In this document: positions 1-6,418 of the stretch, piece by piece
Layout: the number at the start of each line of letters is the position of its first letter
Numbering within the stretch: position 1 is the stretch's first letter
NCBI GenBank assembly: GCA_947453015.1
Contig: CANGFL010000080.1
Coordinates: 1-6,418 of the forward strand
Length of the DNA stretch: 6,418 bases
From: Oxalobacteraceae bacterium
GTDB taxonomy: Bacteria > Pseudomonadota > Gammaproteobacteria > Burkholderiales > Burkholderiaceae_D
Reading direction: 5' to 3'
Program-made: the position numbers and the translations under genes
The notes under the pieces: generated by a model
Databases searched by the model: none
The model's input: the letters and a program-made list of their open reading frames with translations, nothing else
Told to the model about the DNA's origin: nothing

Positions 1-1109
1 TCCGCCAGATGCCCTGTATCGGCGGCACGATCCAGCGGCAGTTCGGTCAAATACCAATGATCGATCTTGTCTTTTAAGTGAGAAATTACCCCGAGCACAT
101 CCTTGTCCGACATCGCCCCAAAGATGGCATAGGTGAAGGGGAAAAACCCCATATTGTCTAAATTTTGGGCCAATGTGGCGGCTGCGTGCGGATTATGTGC
201 CACGTCTAGTATGACTTGCGGACGCCCTGGCAGCACCTGAAAACGACCGGGCAGCTCAACCATCACCAAACCATTGCGCACCTCTTGCGCCCCTAGGGGC
301 AAGCGATCGCGCAAGGCTTCCAGCGCCGCTAAGGCCGCGCTAGCGTTGAGCAACTGATTAGCGCCGCGCAAGCTGGGATAGGCTAGTGAATTACGACGCA
401 GGCTGCGACCTCCGTAGTTCCACTGCTGTCGATCACCTGAATAATTAAAGTCGCGTCCAAACAGCCAAAGATCGGCGCCTATATTTGTGGCGTGGTCTAT
501 GAGCGACGCAGGCGGCGCAGGGTCACTGCATATAGCGGCGCGGCCAGCGCGATAAATACCGGCCTTCTCAAAGCCTATCGCTTCACGCGTATCACCTAAA
601 TAATCTTGATGGTCGAGATCAACGCTAGTCACTATCGCTACATCGGCATCAATGATGTTGACGGCGTCTAGCCGACCTCCCAATCCCACTTCAAGAATGA
701 CGGCATCAAGACCGGCTTCGACAAACAACAACAAAATAGCTAGCGTTGAAAATTCAAAATAAGTGAGCGATATGTCACGGCGTGCAGCGTCGACTTTTTC
801 AAATGCCGCACATAGAACTTCATCACTGGCTATTTCACCATTGATACGTGCACGTTCATTGAAATGAATTAGATGCGGCGAGGTATACAAACCAACACGA
901 TAACCACCCTGCAGCAAGATGGATTCAAGCATGGCACACGTAGACCCTTTGCCATTGGTACCACCGACAGTGATCACAGGGCAGCTAAATTTCAAGCCGA
1001 GTATTTGAGCAACTGCAGCAACCCGATCTAACCCCATATCGATCGCTTTGGGATGCATACCTTCAAGGCGCAGCAGCCAATCGTTGAGTGACAAAGTAGT
1101 GGCTGGCAT
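1..1109 (-). CDS. folC: Bifunctional dihydrofolate synthase / folylpolyglutamate synthase, partial (C-terminus beyond window)
   Basis: FolC is a cytoplasmic ATP-dependent ligase that joins L-glutamate to dihydropteroate and then adds further glutamates to reduced folates. The 369 visible codons cover the Mur-ligase-like ATPase domain and most of the glutamate-ligase domain. The family is usually about 420-440 residues, so some 60-70 residues lie past the left edge. Visible motifs are the P-loop GGTNGKGST (49-57), YTSPHL (75-80), EVGLGGRLDA (140-149), the metal-binding segment SVDLDHQDYLGD (162-173), the lysine in FEKAGI (K182, the usual carbamylated lysine) and DVAHNP (302-307) in the C-terminal domain. 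The ATG at 1109 gives the usual family opening, with LNDWLLRLE close to the N-terminus, but I see no good Shine-Dalgarno before it. A terminator lies between accD and this gene, so folC is transcribed by read-through or from a promoter I cannot identify. Reading frame is intact. Confidence 0.96.
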   Translation of the reverse strand, partial: MPATTLSLNDWLLRLEGMHPKAIDMGLDRVAAVAQILGLKFSCPVITVGGTNGKGSTCAMLESILLQGGYRVGLYTSPHLIHFNERARINGEIASDEVLCAAFEKVDAARRDISLTYFEFSTLAILLLFVEAGLDAVILEVGLGGRLDAVNIIDADVAIVTSVDLDHQDYLGDTREAIGFEKAGIYRAGRAAICSDPAPPASLIDHATNIGADLWLFGRDFNYSGDRQQWNYGGRSLRRNSLAYPSLRGANQLLNASAALAALEALRDRLPLGAQEVRNGLVMVELPGRFQVLPGRPQVILDVAHNPHAAATLAQNLDNMGFFPFTYAIFGAMSDKDVLGVISHLKDKIDHWYLTELPLDRAADTGHLA

Positions 1110-1135
1110 AGAAATCAGACGGAATTAGCTGAGGT

Positions 1136-1169
1136 AAAAATGAAAAACCCGGACAGCATTGCCCGGGTT
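1136..1169 (-). terminator. Rho-independent terminator after accD
   Basis: Read on the minus strand, AACCCGG (1169-1163) pairs perfectly with CCGGGTT (1152-1146), a 7-bp GC-rich stem around a 10-base loop. Three further Ts follow directly, then CA, then five more Ts down to 1136. It starts 19 bases after the accD stop codon and ends 26 bases before the folC start. Position and U-rich tail fit an intrinsic terminator. The 7-bp stem and the interrupted T-run may leave some read-through into folC. Confidence 0.8.
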
Positions 1170-1188
1170 GATCTGCATGAGACGAAGT

Positions 1189-2061
1189 TCAGGCAAGCAC
1201 TTCAGGTGGCTGGTTTTGCAGCAGTGCCAACAATCGCGCAATTTCTTCACGCATCTTACGTCTATCAACAATCATATCGATAGCGCCTTTTTGAATGATG
1301 AATTCTGAGCGCTGAAAACCTTCGGGAAGTTTTTCACGCACAGTATTTTCAATCACGCGCGGACCCGCAAAACCGATCAAGGCTTTAGGTTCGGCAATCA
1401 CCACATCACCCATGAAAGCAAACGATGCAGATACACCGCCCATCGTAGGATCGGTTAATACCGAAATAAACGGCAATTTTTTCTCGGCCAGTTTAGTTAG
1501 CATTGATGTGGTTTTAGCCATTTGCATCAGCGACAGTAAACCTTCTTGCATGCGCGCACCGCCAGTAGCGGTAATACAAATGAAAGGGACTTTTTGCTCC
1601 AATGCCGTCTGCGCACCACGAACAAAACGCTCACCAACTACGGCGCCCATTGAGCCACCCATAAATTCAAATTCGAAACAGGCAACCACTACCGGCAATG
1701 TCATGATGGCACCACCCATGACGATTAAGGCGTCGGTTTCACCGGTTGCATCCAATGCGGATTTCAAGCGCTCAGGATACTTTTTGGAATCTTTGAATTT
1801 GAGTGTATCAACCGGCAAAATTTCCTGACCGATTTCATAGCGGCCTTCTTGATCTAGCAAAGCATCAAGACGCTCACGTGCGCGTATGCGCATGTGGTGA
1901 TCACACTTAGGGCAGACCTGCTGATTCGATTCCAAATCCGTCCGATACAGCACCGCTTCACAGGAAGGGCACTTGACCCACAAACCTTCCGGAACGGAAC
2001 GGCGGGTCGACGCATCAGAACGTTGAATACGAGGGGGGAGCAATTTCTCTAGCCAGCTCAT
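1189..2061 (-). CDS. accD: Acetyl-CoA carboxylase, carboxyltransferase beta subunit
   Basis: AccD pairs with AccA to form the carboxyltransferase that moves CO2 from biotin on AccB to acetyl-CoA, making malonyl-CoA, the committed step of fatty acid synthesis in the cytoplasm. From the ATG at 2061 the protein has 290 residues, the length I expect for betaproteobacterial AccD. A four-cysteine zinc ribbon is present (CPSC 31-34, CPKC 50-53). It is followed by the crotonase-fold carboxyltransferase domain, with [11 protein letters not shown] at 164-174 and [11 protein letters not shown] at 204-214, whose glycines form the oxyanion holes and CoA site. The frame stays open to a GTG at 2133. I prefer 2061 because it gives the family N-terminus [10 protein letters not shown], has AGAGAG five bases upstream, and because 2133 lies upstream of the predicted -10 box. 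The gene has its own predicted promoter and terminator, separating it from trpA and folC. Confidence 0.97.
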   Translation of the reverse strand: MSWLEKLLPPRIQRSDASTRRSVPEGLWVKCPSCEAVLYRTDLESNQQVCPKCDHHMRIRARERLDALLDQEGRYEIGQEILPVDTLKFKDSKKYPERLKSALDATGETDALIVMGGAIMTLPVVVACFEFEFMGGSMGAVVGERFVRGAQTALEQKVPFICITATGGARMQEGLLSLMQMAKTTSMLTKLAEKKLPFISVLTDPTMGGVSASFAFMGDVVIAEPKALIGFAGPRVIENTVREKLPEGFQRSEFIIQKGAIDMIVDRRKMREEIARLLALLQNQPPEVLA

Positions 2062-2115
2062 GGGGGCTCTCTTTCTGTAAGCGACTGGTGGCCGCATTGT
2101 GCCGCGTTGTGGCCT

Positions 2116-2145
2116 ATTGTAACCGGCGCCCACGGCTGCTGTCAG
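2116..2145 (-). promoter_or_regulatory. Sigma70-type promoter for accD
   Basis: In the trpA-accD gap the minus strand reads CTGACA (2145-2140; five of six matches to TTGACA), an 18-base spacer, then TACAAT (2121-2116; five of six matches to TATAAT). A start site about seven bases on, near 2109, would leave a leader of roughly 48 bases before the accD ATG at 2061, with AGAGAG at 2072-2067 as ribosome-binding site. This is the best promoter match I found in the window, though it is predicted by eye only. Confidence 0.72.
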
Positions 2146-2177
2146 CTTGGCATTTGATAGCTAATTTGAACCAAACA

Positions 2178-2984
2178 TCAGGCCGATAATTCGTCAATAG
2201 CAGCGCGTATTCCCGACAAAAATTCCTGCACCGCTGCAACGGCCTTATCCTTGGGCGTATTTTCCAGCTCCTGGATGATGCGACTACCAATCACCACCGC
2301 ATCCGATACCGAAGCTACCGCTTTGGCGGTTTCGGCATCTCGAATACCAAAACCCACGCCAATCGGCAGTTTGACGTGCTTGCGGATTTCAGCGATTCGG
2401 TTAGCTACCTCTGTCGTGTCGATATGCGCTGCTCCGGTTACGCCACGCAAAGAGACGTAATACGAAAAGCCACTACTAATTTCTGCCACTTGACGAATAC
2501 GTTGCTCAGAGGATGTAGGAGCCAATAAAAAAATCGGATCCATATCAACCGCACGCAATGCACGTGCAAATTCTTCACATTCTTCCGGTGGGTAATCAAC
2601 CACGATCGCACCGTCAACACCGGCTGCTTTGGATTCAGCGATGAAGGTTGGAACGCCCATACGCTCAATCGGGTTGGCATAACCCATCAATACGACTGGC
2701 GTATCTTTATTCTCTTTGCGAAATTCTCGAACGTAGCCGAGCACATCGCGCAAGCCCACACCGAATGTCAGTGCTCTCTCGCAGGCGCGCTGAATGACAG
2801 GCCCTTCTGCCATAGGATCCGAGAAAGGCACGCCGAGTTCCAAAATATCGGCCCCACCTCTTACTAAGGCGTGCATTAAAGGGACCGTCATATCAGGCGC
2901 AGGATCGCCTGCGGTGATGAATGGGATGAGAGCTTTCTTCTTTTGCGAAGCAAGCTTATCGAAGGTTTGTTTTATGCGTGACAT
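2178..2984 (-). CDS. trpA: Tryptophan synthase alpha subunit
   Basis: TrpA cleaves indole-3-glycerol phosphate to indole and glyceraldehyde 3-phosphate and channels the indole to TrpB in the alpha2-beta2 complex. The 268-residue TIM barrel has the normal family length and opens [11 protein letters not shown] (18-28). The catalytic glutamate is E49 in [10 protein letters not shown]. The loop that normally reads ADGP reads AEGP here, placing Glu60 where E. coli has catalytic Asp60. [11 protein letters not shown] (175-185) is the alpha-loop 6 region, and GVGFGI (209-214) and IGS (232-234) form the phosphate site. The ATG at 2984 follows trpB by 51 bases, and only a weak ribosome-binding site is visible. 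A hairpin covers the trpB stop just upstream. No clear terminator follows the gene. Identity is certain; the effect of Glu60 is not. Confidence 0.97.
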   Translation of the reverse strand: MSRIKQTFDKLASQKKKALIPFITAGDPAPDMTVPLMHALVRGGADILELGVPFSDPMAEGPVIQRACERALTFGVGLRDVLGYVREFRKENKDTPVVLMGYANPIERMGVPTFIAESKAAGVDGAIVVDYPPEECEEFARALRAVDMDPIFLLAPTSSEQRIRQVAEISSGFSYYVSLRGVTGAAHIDTTEVANRIAEIRKHVKLPIGVGFGIRDAETAKAVASVSDAVVIGSRIIQELENTPKDKAVAAVQEFLSGIRAAIDELSA

Positions 2985-3020
2985 GAAAAATACCCGTGCA
3001 GTAGGAAAGTTGTAGAGAAA

Positions 3021-3053
3021 AGCGAGCGCAGTAACTTAATGCTTCGCGCCGCT
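3021..3053 (-). other. Hairpin across the trpB stop codon, possible attenuator or mRNA 3'-end structure
   Basis: On the minus strand AGCGGCGC (3053-3046) can pair with GCGCTCGCT (3029-3021), giving eight base pairs with one bulged T and a 16-base loop that contains the trpB TAA. TTTCTC follows immediately. The stem is GC-rich, but the loop is long and the T-run is short and broken by C, so it is at best a weak terminator. It could equally be a processing or stabilising structure, or chance. Confidence 0.4.
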
Positions 3054-4277
3054 ATCACCACCATGCTCTCTGTCATATTCCTGCACGGTATGCATATCCT
3101 TGTCACCGCGACCGGATAAATTAATCAAAATCGATTTATCTTTGGGCAGCGTCTTAGCAAATTTCACGGCATAGGCAATCGCATGAGCTGATTCGAGTGC
3201 AGGAATGATGCCTTCAATGCGGCAGCAATCATGAAACGCTTTTACCGCTTCTTCATCGGTCACGCTCACATACTGCGCACGATCACTATCTTTTAACCAA
3301 GCGTGTTCAGGGCCTACACCTGGATAATCAAGACCAGCTGATACAGAGTGCGTCTCAGTAATCTGTCCGTTTTCATCTTGCAGCAGATAGGTGCGATTAC
3401 CATGCAAAACACCAGGAATACCGCCGCCGAGTGACGCAGAATGCTTACCCGTTGCAATCCCCTCACCTGCGGCTTCAACACCGATCAACTTCACATCTTT
3501 GTAATCAATGTAGGGATAAAAAATACCCATCGCATTTGAGCCACCACCAATGCACGCCATTACATAGTCAGGTTGATGCCCTATCAGCTCAGGCATTTGT
3601 TCAATACATTCATTACCAATGACCGATTGAAAATCTCTGACCATCATCGGATAAGGATGAGGGCCTGCAACGGTACCGATAATGTAGAAAGTATTTTCCA
3701 CATTCGTGACCCAGTCACGCATCGCTTCGTTGAGTGCATCTTTGAGGGTTTTTGAACCGGATTCGACGGGTACTACGGTCGCACCTAGCAATTGCATACG
3801 GTAGACATTTTGTACTTGACGTTTAACGTCTTCGCTACCCATGTAAACCACGCATTCCAAACCAAAGCGTGCACAAATCGTTGCGGTGGCAACACCATGC
3901 TGGCCAGCACCGGTTTCGGCGATGACTCGGGGTTTGCCCATGCGTTTAGCAAGTAATGCCTGACCAATCACATTGTTGATCTTGTGCGCACCGGTGTGAT
4001 TTAAATCTTCGCGCTTAAAATATATTTGCGCACCACCCGTTTCAGTCGACCAACGCCGCGCGTGATAGATAGGGCTAGGACGGCCAACAAAGTATTTCAA
4101 CTCGTGATGAAACTCACGTAAAAATTCAGGGTCGTTTTGATAGTGAGCGTAGGTCGCTTTTAATTCTTCCAACGCATGTGTCAGCGTCTCAGAAACAAAA
4201 CTGCCACCGTAGGGGCCAAAATGGCCAGAGGCATCCGGCAAATTGTAATTACCGACGTGAGCGGGGTTGTGATCCAT
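3036..4277 (-). CDS. trpB: Tryptophan synthase beta subunit
   Basis: TrpB is the PLP enzyme that condenses indole from TrpA with L-serine to give L-tryptophan. The 413-residue protein is of the ordinary TrpB1 type. The PLP-binding lysine is K99 in [10 protein letters not shown], the catalytic glutamate is E121 in ETGAGQHG, and GGGSNA (244-249) binds the PLP phosphate. Its opening, with [15 protein letters not shown] at 19-33, is the usual family start region, so the ATG at 4277 is accepted. AAGGA at 4288-4284, six bases before the ATG, is the clearest Shine-Dalgarno in the window. The start lies only 23 bases after the trpF stop, so the two are almost certainly co-transcribed and perhaps translationally linked. 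The C-terminal end (after about residue 395) is a short polar tail, rich in Asp, Gly and His. Confidence 0.98.
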   Translation of the reverse strand: MDHNPAHVGNYNLPDASGHFGPYGGSFVSETLTHALEELKATYAHYQNDPEFLREFHHELKYFVGRPSPIYHARRWSTETGGAQIYFKREDLNHTGAHKINNVIGQALLAKRMGKPRVIAETGAGQHGVATATICARFGLECVVYMGSEDVKRQVQNVYRMQLLGATVVPVESGSKTLKDALNEAMRDWVTNVENTFYIIGTVAGPHPYPMMVRDFQSVIGNECIEQMPELIGHQPDYVMACIGGGSNAMGIFYPYIDYKDVKLIGVEAAGEGIATGKHSASLGGGIPGVLHGNRTYLLQDENGQITETHSVSAGLDYPGVGPEHAWLKDSDRAQYVSVTDEEAVKAFHDCCRIEGIIPALESAHAIAYAVKFAKTLPKDKSILINLSGRGDKDMHTVQEYDREHGGDSGAKH

Positions 4278-4300
4278 GGTCTTTCCTTAGAAATGCTTGT

Positions 4301-4963
4301 TTAGTGAGTATCACCGGCGCGCACAGCATTTACGAATGCTTGCATCAACGCCGCGTCTTTAACGCCCTTGCTAGATTCGATGCCCGAACTGACATCGACA
4401 GCATGCGGACGCAACGAGCGCACAGCATCAGTCACATTTTGTACGTTCAAGCCACCACTCAAAACGGCCTGATGCACGATTTCTGCGGGAATGAGAGACC
4501 AATCGAAAACCTTTCCGGTACCGCCGTAAGCGTCGCTCCAAGTATCGAGCAACAGTCCGGCAAACAAAGGACTACACGCACGGTATAACCGCTCCGATTC
4601 TAACAAATCCTGCGAAGTCGCATCAGGCCGTATCCGAAAGGCTCGTAAGAACGGGCGCGCTACCGCTTCAGCGATCTGTGCGCACTGTTCTGGCGTCTCA
4701 TCGCCATGGAATTGCAACATCGAAAGCGGTGCGATCCGCAAAACTTGCTGTATTTCAGCCAGGCTGGCATTCACGAATAGGCCAACACTCGAGATAAACG
4801 GTGGCAAATCTGCTAACAACGTCGCAGCTTGTTGCGCACTCACATTGCGTGGCGATGGCGGATAAAAAACCAAACCTATCGCATCAGCACCGGCTAGGGC
4901 TGCTGCCTGAATATCTTCTGGCTGCGACAAGCCACAGAGTTTTATACGGGTTCTATGCGTCAT
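4301..4963 (-). CDS. trpF: Phosphoribosylanthranilate isomerase
   Basis: TrpF carries out the Amadori rearrangement of N-(5'-phosphoribosyl)anthranilate to CdRP, the third step of tryptophan synthesis. The protein has 220 residues, close to the usual size for a single-domain TrpF not fused to TrpC. It opens with IKLCGLSQPED, where C10 is the general base. LQFHGDE (83-89) is conserved, D140 in LLLDTWSDAYGGTGK is the general acid, and SGGL (169-172) with VDVSSGIESSKGVKD (189-203) forms the phosphate-binding C-terminal part of the barrel. The ATG at 4963 lies 12 bases after the truA stop, with no clear Shine-Dalgarno in between, which suggests coupling to truA translation. trpB follows 23 bases downstream. 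Confidence 0.97.
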   Translation of the reverse strand: MTHRTRIKLCGLSQPEDIQAAALAGADAIGLVFYPPSPRNVSAQQAATLLADLPPFISSVGLFVNASLAEIQQVLRIAPLSMLQFHGDETPEQCAQIAEAVARPFLRAFRIRPDATSQDLLESERLYRACSPLFAGLLLDTWSDAYGGTGKVFDWSLIPAEIVHQAVLSGGLNVQNVTDAVRSLRPHAVDVSSGIESSKGVKDAALMQAFVNAVRAGDTH

Positions 4964-4971
4964 CAGAGAAA

Positions 4972-4983
4972 TTATTTAAATAA
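4972..4983. repeat. 12-bp perfect AT-only palindrome at the truA-trpF junction
   Basis: TTATTTAAATAA is its own reverse complement and spans the truA stop codon, directly before trpF. It has no loop, so it would not act as an RNA hairpin. It may keep the trpF start region unstructured, or be a chance AT-rich junction. No factor binding can be assigned. Confidence 0.4.
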
Positions 4984-5767
4984 ATGGCAAGTCGGACTCA
5001 ACTTGAGGTAAACCCCAGCGCTCATCGTAGTCGACTTTGGCTAAGTACAAGCCATCAGGGCTAAAGGTCGGCGCGGCTAAGTCGCGCTCGCGACTTTCCA
5101 ACACGTCGGCAACCCAACTCACAGGCTGATTACCATTACCCACCTGAATCAGTGAACCCACAATGTTACGCACCATATGATGTAAAAATGCATTCGCAGT
5201 CAGTGAAACAGCAATCAAATCTTTTTGCCTTTGTACGTGAATGCGATGAAGTGTACGAATCGGTGAATTGGCCTGGCATTGTGCAGCACGAAACGCAGAA
5301 AAATCATGCATGCCCACGAGCGACTGAGCAGCACGATCCATTGCATCGACATCTAGCGCGCGAAATGCCCAACCTGCTCTTTTCTCCCACAAAGGAGAGC
5401 GGATAGGATGGTTGTAGATCAGGTAATGGTAGGTGCGAGCGGTGGCTGAGAAACGCGCATGAAAACCGTTTTCTCCACCCTCAACTTCGGTTGCCCATCG
5501 CACGGCAATCGATGAAGGCAAATGAGCATTCACACCGCGTACCCAAGAGAAAAGTTCGCGCTCAGCGGTCGTATCGAAATGTACGACCTGACCAAAGGCA
5601 TGCACGCCGGCGTCGGTACGGCCGGCGCATACGGTTTCTACAGGATGTTGGCAAAATTCAGCGAGTGCTTTTTCCAGCACATCCTGCACCGTTTTACCGT
5701 GCAGCTGAGTTTGCCAGCCCTGCCATGAGCTGCCGTCGTATTGAAGGCCTAGCGCTATGCGTTTCAC
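4976..5767 (-). CDS. truA: tRNA pseudouridine(38-40) synthase
   Basis: TruA converts uridines 38, 39 and 40 in the anticodon arm of many tRNAs to pseudouridine. The 263-residue length is normal. The catalytic aspartate is D52 in the signature GRTDAGVHA (49-57). FHARFSATARTYHY (102-115) and HHMVRNIVGSL (196-206) are the other conserved stretches of the family. The start is GTG at 5767, giving MKRIALGLQYDGSSWQGWQ, the usual family opening. An in-frame TGA at 5782-5780, five codons upstream, excludes a longer protein. No Shine-Dalgarno is visible before the GTG, so initiation may be weak or depend on upstream translation. It lies 71 bases after fimV with no terminator between them, and trpF begins 12 bases after its stop. 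This fimV-truA-trpF order is common in beta- and gammaproteobacteria. Confidence 0.97.
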   Translation of the reverse strand: MKRIALGLQYDGSSWQGWQTQLHGKTVQDVLEKALAEFCQHPVETVCAGRTDAGVHAFGQVVHFDTTAERELFSWVRGVNAHLPSSIAVRWATEVEGGENGFHARFSATARTYHYLIYNHPIRSPLWEKRAGWAFRALDVDAMDRAAQSLVGMHDFSAFRAAQCQANSPIRTLHRIHVQRQKDLIAVSLTANAFLHHMVRNIVGSLIQVGNGNQPVSWVADVLESRERDLAAPTFSPDGLYLAKVDYDERWGLPQVESDLPFI

Positions 5768-5790
5768 GGAGTGGACTGATCACGCGCGCA

Positions 5791-5813
5791 TGATGCGGCG
5801 ACGTGATGCGGCG
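5791..5813. repeat. Short direct repeat between fimV and truA
   Basis: TGATGCGGCG occurs at 5791-5800 and again at 5804-5813, offset by 13 bases with ACG between the copies. Two copies only, inside the 71-base fimV-truA gap and about 25-45 bases before the truA start. It could be an operator-like pair or a small duplication; the sequence alone does not decide. Confidence 0.45.
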
Positions 5814-5838
5814 TCAGAAAGATAAAGAAGACGCGATT

Positions 5839-6418
5839 TTACGCGAGTTGCTGCAATAAGGATTTTGCCCGCGGGGCCAGTTCACCATGCTGTGACGACG
5901 CGACCTCGCGTAATAAATCACGAGCTCCATCTTTATCACCGATTTCACTGCACGCAACAGCAAGGTCCATTTTTGTTTTAAGCGCTAAGGTCTCGGCCTG
6001 AGTATGAGTTTGAGTAAACGTCGTTTTCGACGTGACACCTGTTTGGGTGAAATCGATAACTTCAGCCGTAGAGGTAGATGATGATGACCTTGCAGTGTTT
6101 GATTCTGCGCGACCTTCCTGAAGCATCCCATCGAGGCTAATCGAAAAATCGGCAACCGTCGTCGCGGGTTGATCGTTCAAGTTCGAGGCGAATTTGGATG
6201 GCGGATGCATGCTAGCAGTGCCGACGTTCATTCCCGCTGAGTGTTCTTTCACTGACTTTAAGGGTGAACTGCTAGGTGCAAGAGGATTACCGACTTCCAT
6301 TTTTTGAGCTAATTGCGCTGCCTGCATCCATTCCGCACCCTGACCATGCGTCAACACGCGTAACTCGGTAGCGAGATTAGTGAATTTTTTCTGATCTTTG
6401 CGTGTCACGTAAATTTCA
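5839..6418 (-). CDS. fimV: FimV-family polar scaffold protein, C-terminal fragment (5' end beyond window)
   Basis: FimV/HubP proteins are large inner-membrane proteins with a periplasmic LysM domain and a cytoplasmic TPR-like C-terminus. They organise the cell pole and are needed for type IV pilus function in Pseudomonas and relatives. Only the last 192 residues are here, and the frame is open to the right edge, so the GTG at 6408 is internal. Three parts are visible. Residues 1-50 (counting from the edge) are a helical stretch with KFTNLATELRV, GAEWMQAAQLAQ and NPLAPS. Residues about 50-145 are a Ser/Thr-rich, low-complexity linker. Residues about 147-192 match the FimV C-terminal motif, with KMDLAVACSEIGDKDGARD, LLREV and a closing helix. 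Membrane and LysM regions are not visible. Position just before truA supports the call, since fimV-truA adjacency is conserved. Confidence 0.88.
   Translation of the reverse strand, partial: EIYVTRKDQKKFTNLATELRVLTHGQGAEWMQAAQLAQKMEVGNPLAPSSSPLKSVKEHSAGMNVGTASMHPPSKFASNLNDQPATTVADFSISLDGMLQEGRAESNTARSSSSTSTAEVIDFTQTGVTSKTTFTQTHTQAETLALKTKMDLAVACSEIGDKDGARDLLREVASSQHGELAPRAKSLLQQLA

Noticed and set aside
1412..1828. 138-residue open frame on the plus strand inside accD
   Set aside because: It is fully antisense to conserved carboxyltransferase codons and has no protein-family resemblance.
2062..2133. N-terminal extension of accD by 24 residues from a GTG at 2133
   Set aside because: The extension is basic and unlike known AccD N-termini, it starts upstream of the predicted -10 box, and [10 protein letters not shown] at 2061 has an adjacent ribosome-binding site and matches the family start.
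2146..2177. Terminator after trpA
   Set aside because: Only four-base stems such as TTTG/CAAA or TTGG/CCAA can be formed and no T-run follows.
2438..2680. 80-residue alternative minus-strand frame inside trpA
   Set aside because: It is an out-of-frame reading of the intact trpA gene, with no motif and no ribosome-binding site of its own.
4178..4588. 136-residue open frame on the plus strand
   Set aside because: It overlaps trpB and trpF, which are certain genes in the other strand; its translation is rich in Arg, Cys, His and Gln with no recognisable motif, as expected of an antisense shadow.
5839..5875. Promoter for truA around the fimV stop (TAAAAT as -10)
   Set aside because: No acceptable -35 hexamer lies 16-18 bases upstream, so the single -10-like match is not enough.
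6406..6408. GTG as a start codon for a 189-residue gene at the right edge
   Set aside because: The frame continues open to the window edge with residues that fit FimV, and the protein lacks the FimV N-terminal domains, so the gene is truncated by the window and the GTG is internal.
1..6418. Previously undescribed biological system, mobile element, defence locus or CRISPR
   Set aside because: Every substantial frame is a known core gene in a conserved order with intact reading frames; no terminal repeats, transposase, integrase, tRNA or repeat array was seen.

Overview
The window holds six consecutive protein genes and part of a seventh, all read from the minus strand. In transcription order (right to left) they are: the C-terminal part of a FimV-family protein, truA, trpF, trpB, trpA, accD and the first 369 codons of folC. 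Every gene of this set is a recognisable core gene. The fimV-truA-trpF-(trpB-trpA)-accD-folC order is a conserved gammaproteobacterial/betaproteobacterial neighbourhood. The protein sequences (a 290-residue AccD starting [10 protein letters not shown], a TrpA starting MSRI, and trpB-trpA inserted between trpF and accD) point to a betaproteobacterium of the Burkholderiales. The moderate base composition and the TrpA sequence would suit an Oxalobacteraceae-like lineage, but that placement is from memory and is low confidence.

Layout: 5839-6418 is the end of fimV, entering from beyond the right edge. After 71 bases comes truA (4976-5767, GTG start), then trpF 12 bases later (4301-4963), trpB 23 bases later (3036-4277, with a clear Shine-Dalgarno) and trpA 51 bases later (2178-2984). 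A 116-base gap then carries a convincing sigma70-type promoter for accD (1189-2061). An intrinsic terminator (1136-1169) follows accD, and folC begins at 1109 and runs off the left edge. There is no gene-free stretch over 300 bases, no RNA gene, no mobile element and no CRISPR.

Functionally, trpF, trpB and trpA give three steps of tryptophan synthesis (PRA isomerisation and both tryptophan synthase subunits). The remaining trp genes are not here, so the pathway is split. truA is tRNA pseudouridylation, accD the beta subunit of acetyl-CoA carboxylase, folC folate polyglutamylation, and FimV a polar/peptidoglycan-linked scaffold. The promoter and terminator around accD suggest it can be transcribed as its own unit, despite sitting at the end of a tight trp cluster.

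I found no undescribed system. The points most worth a second look are a Glu in place of the catalytic Asp60 of TrpA, the private promoter and terminator around accD, and a hairpin spanning the trpB stop codon.
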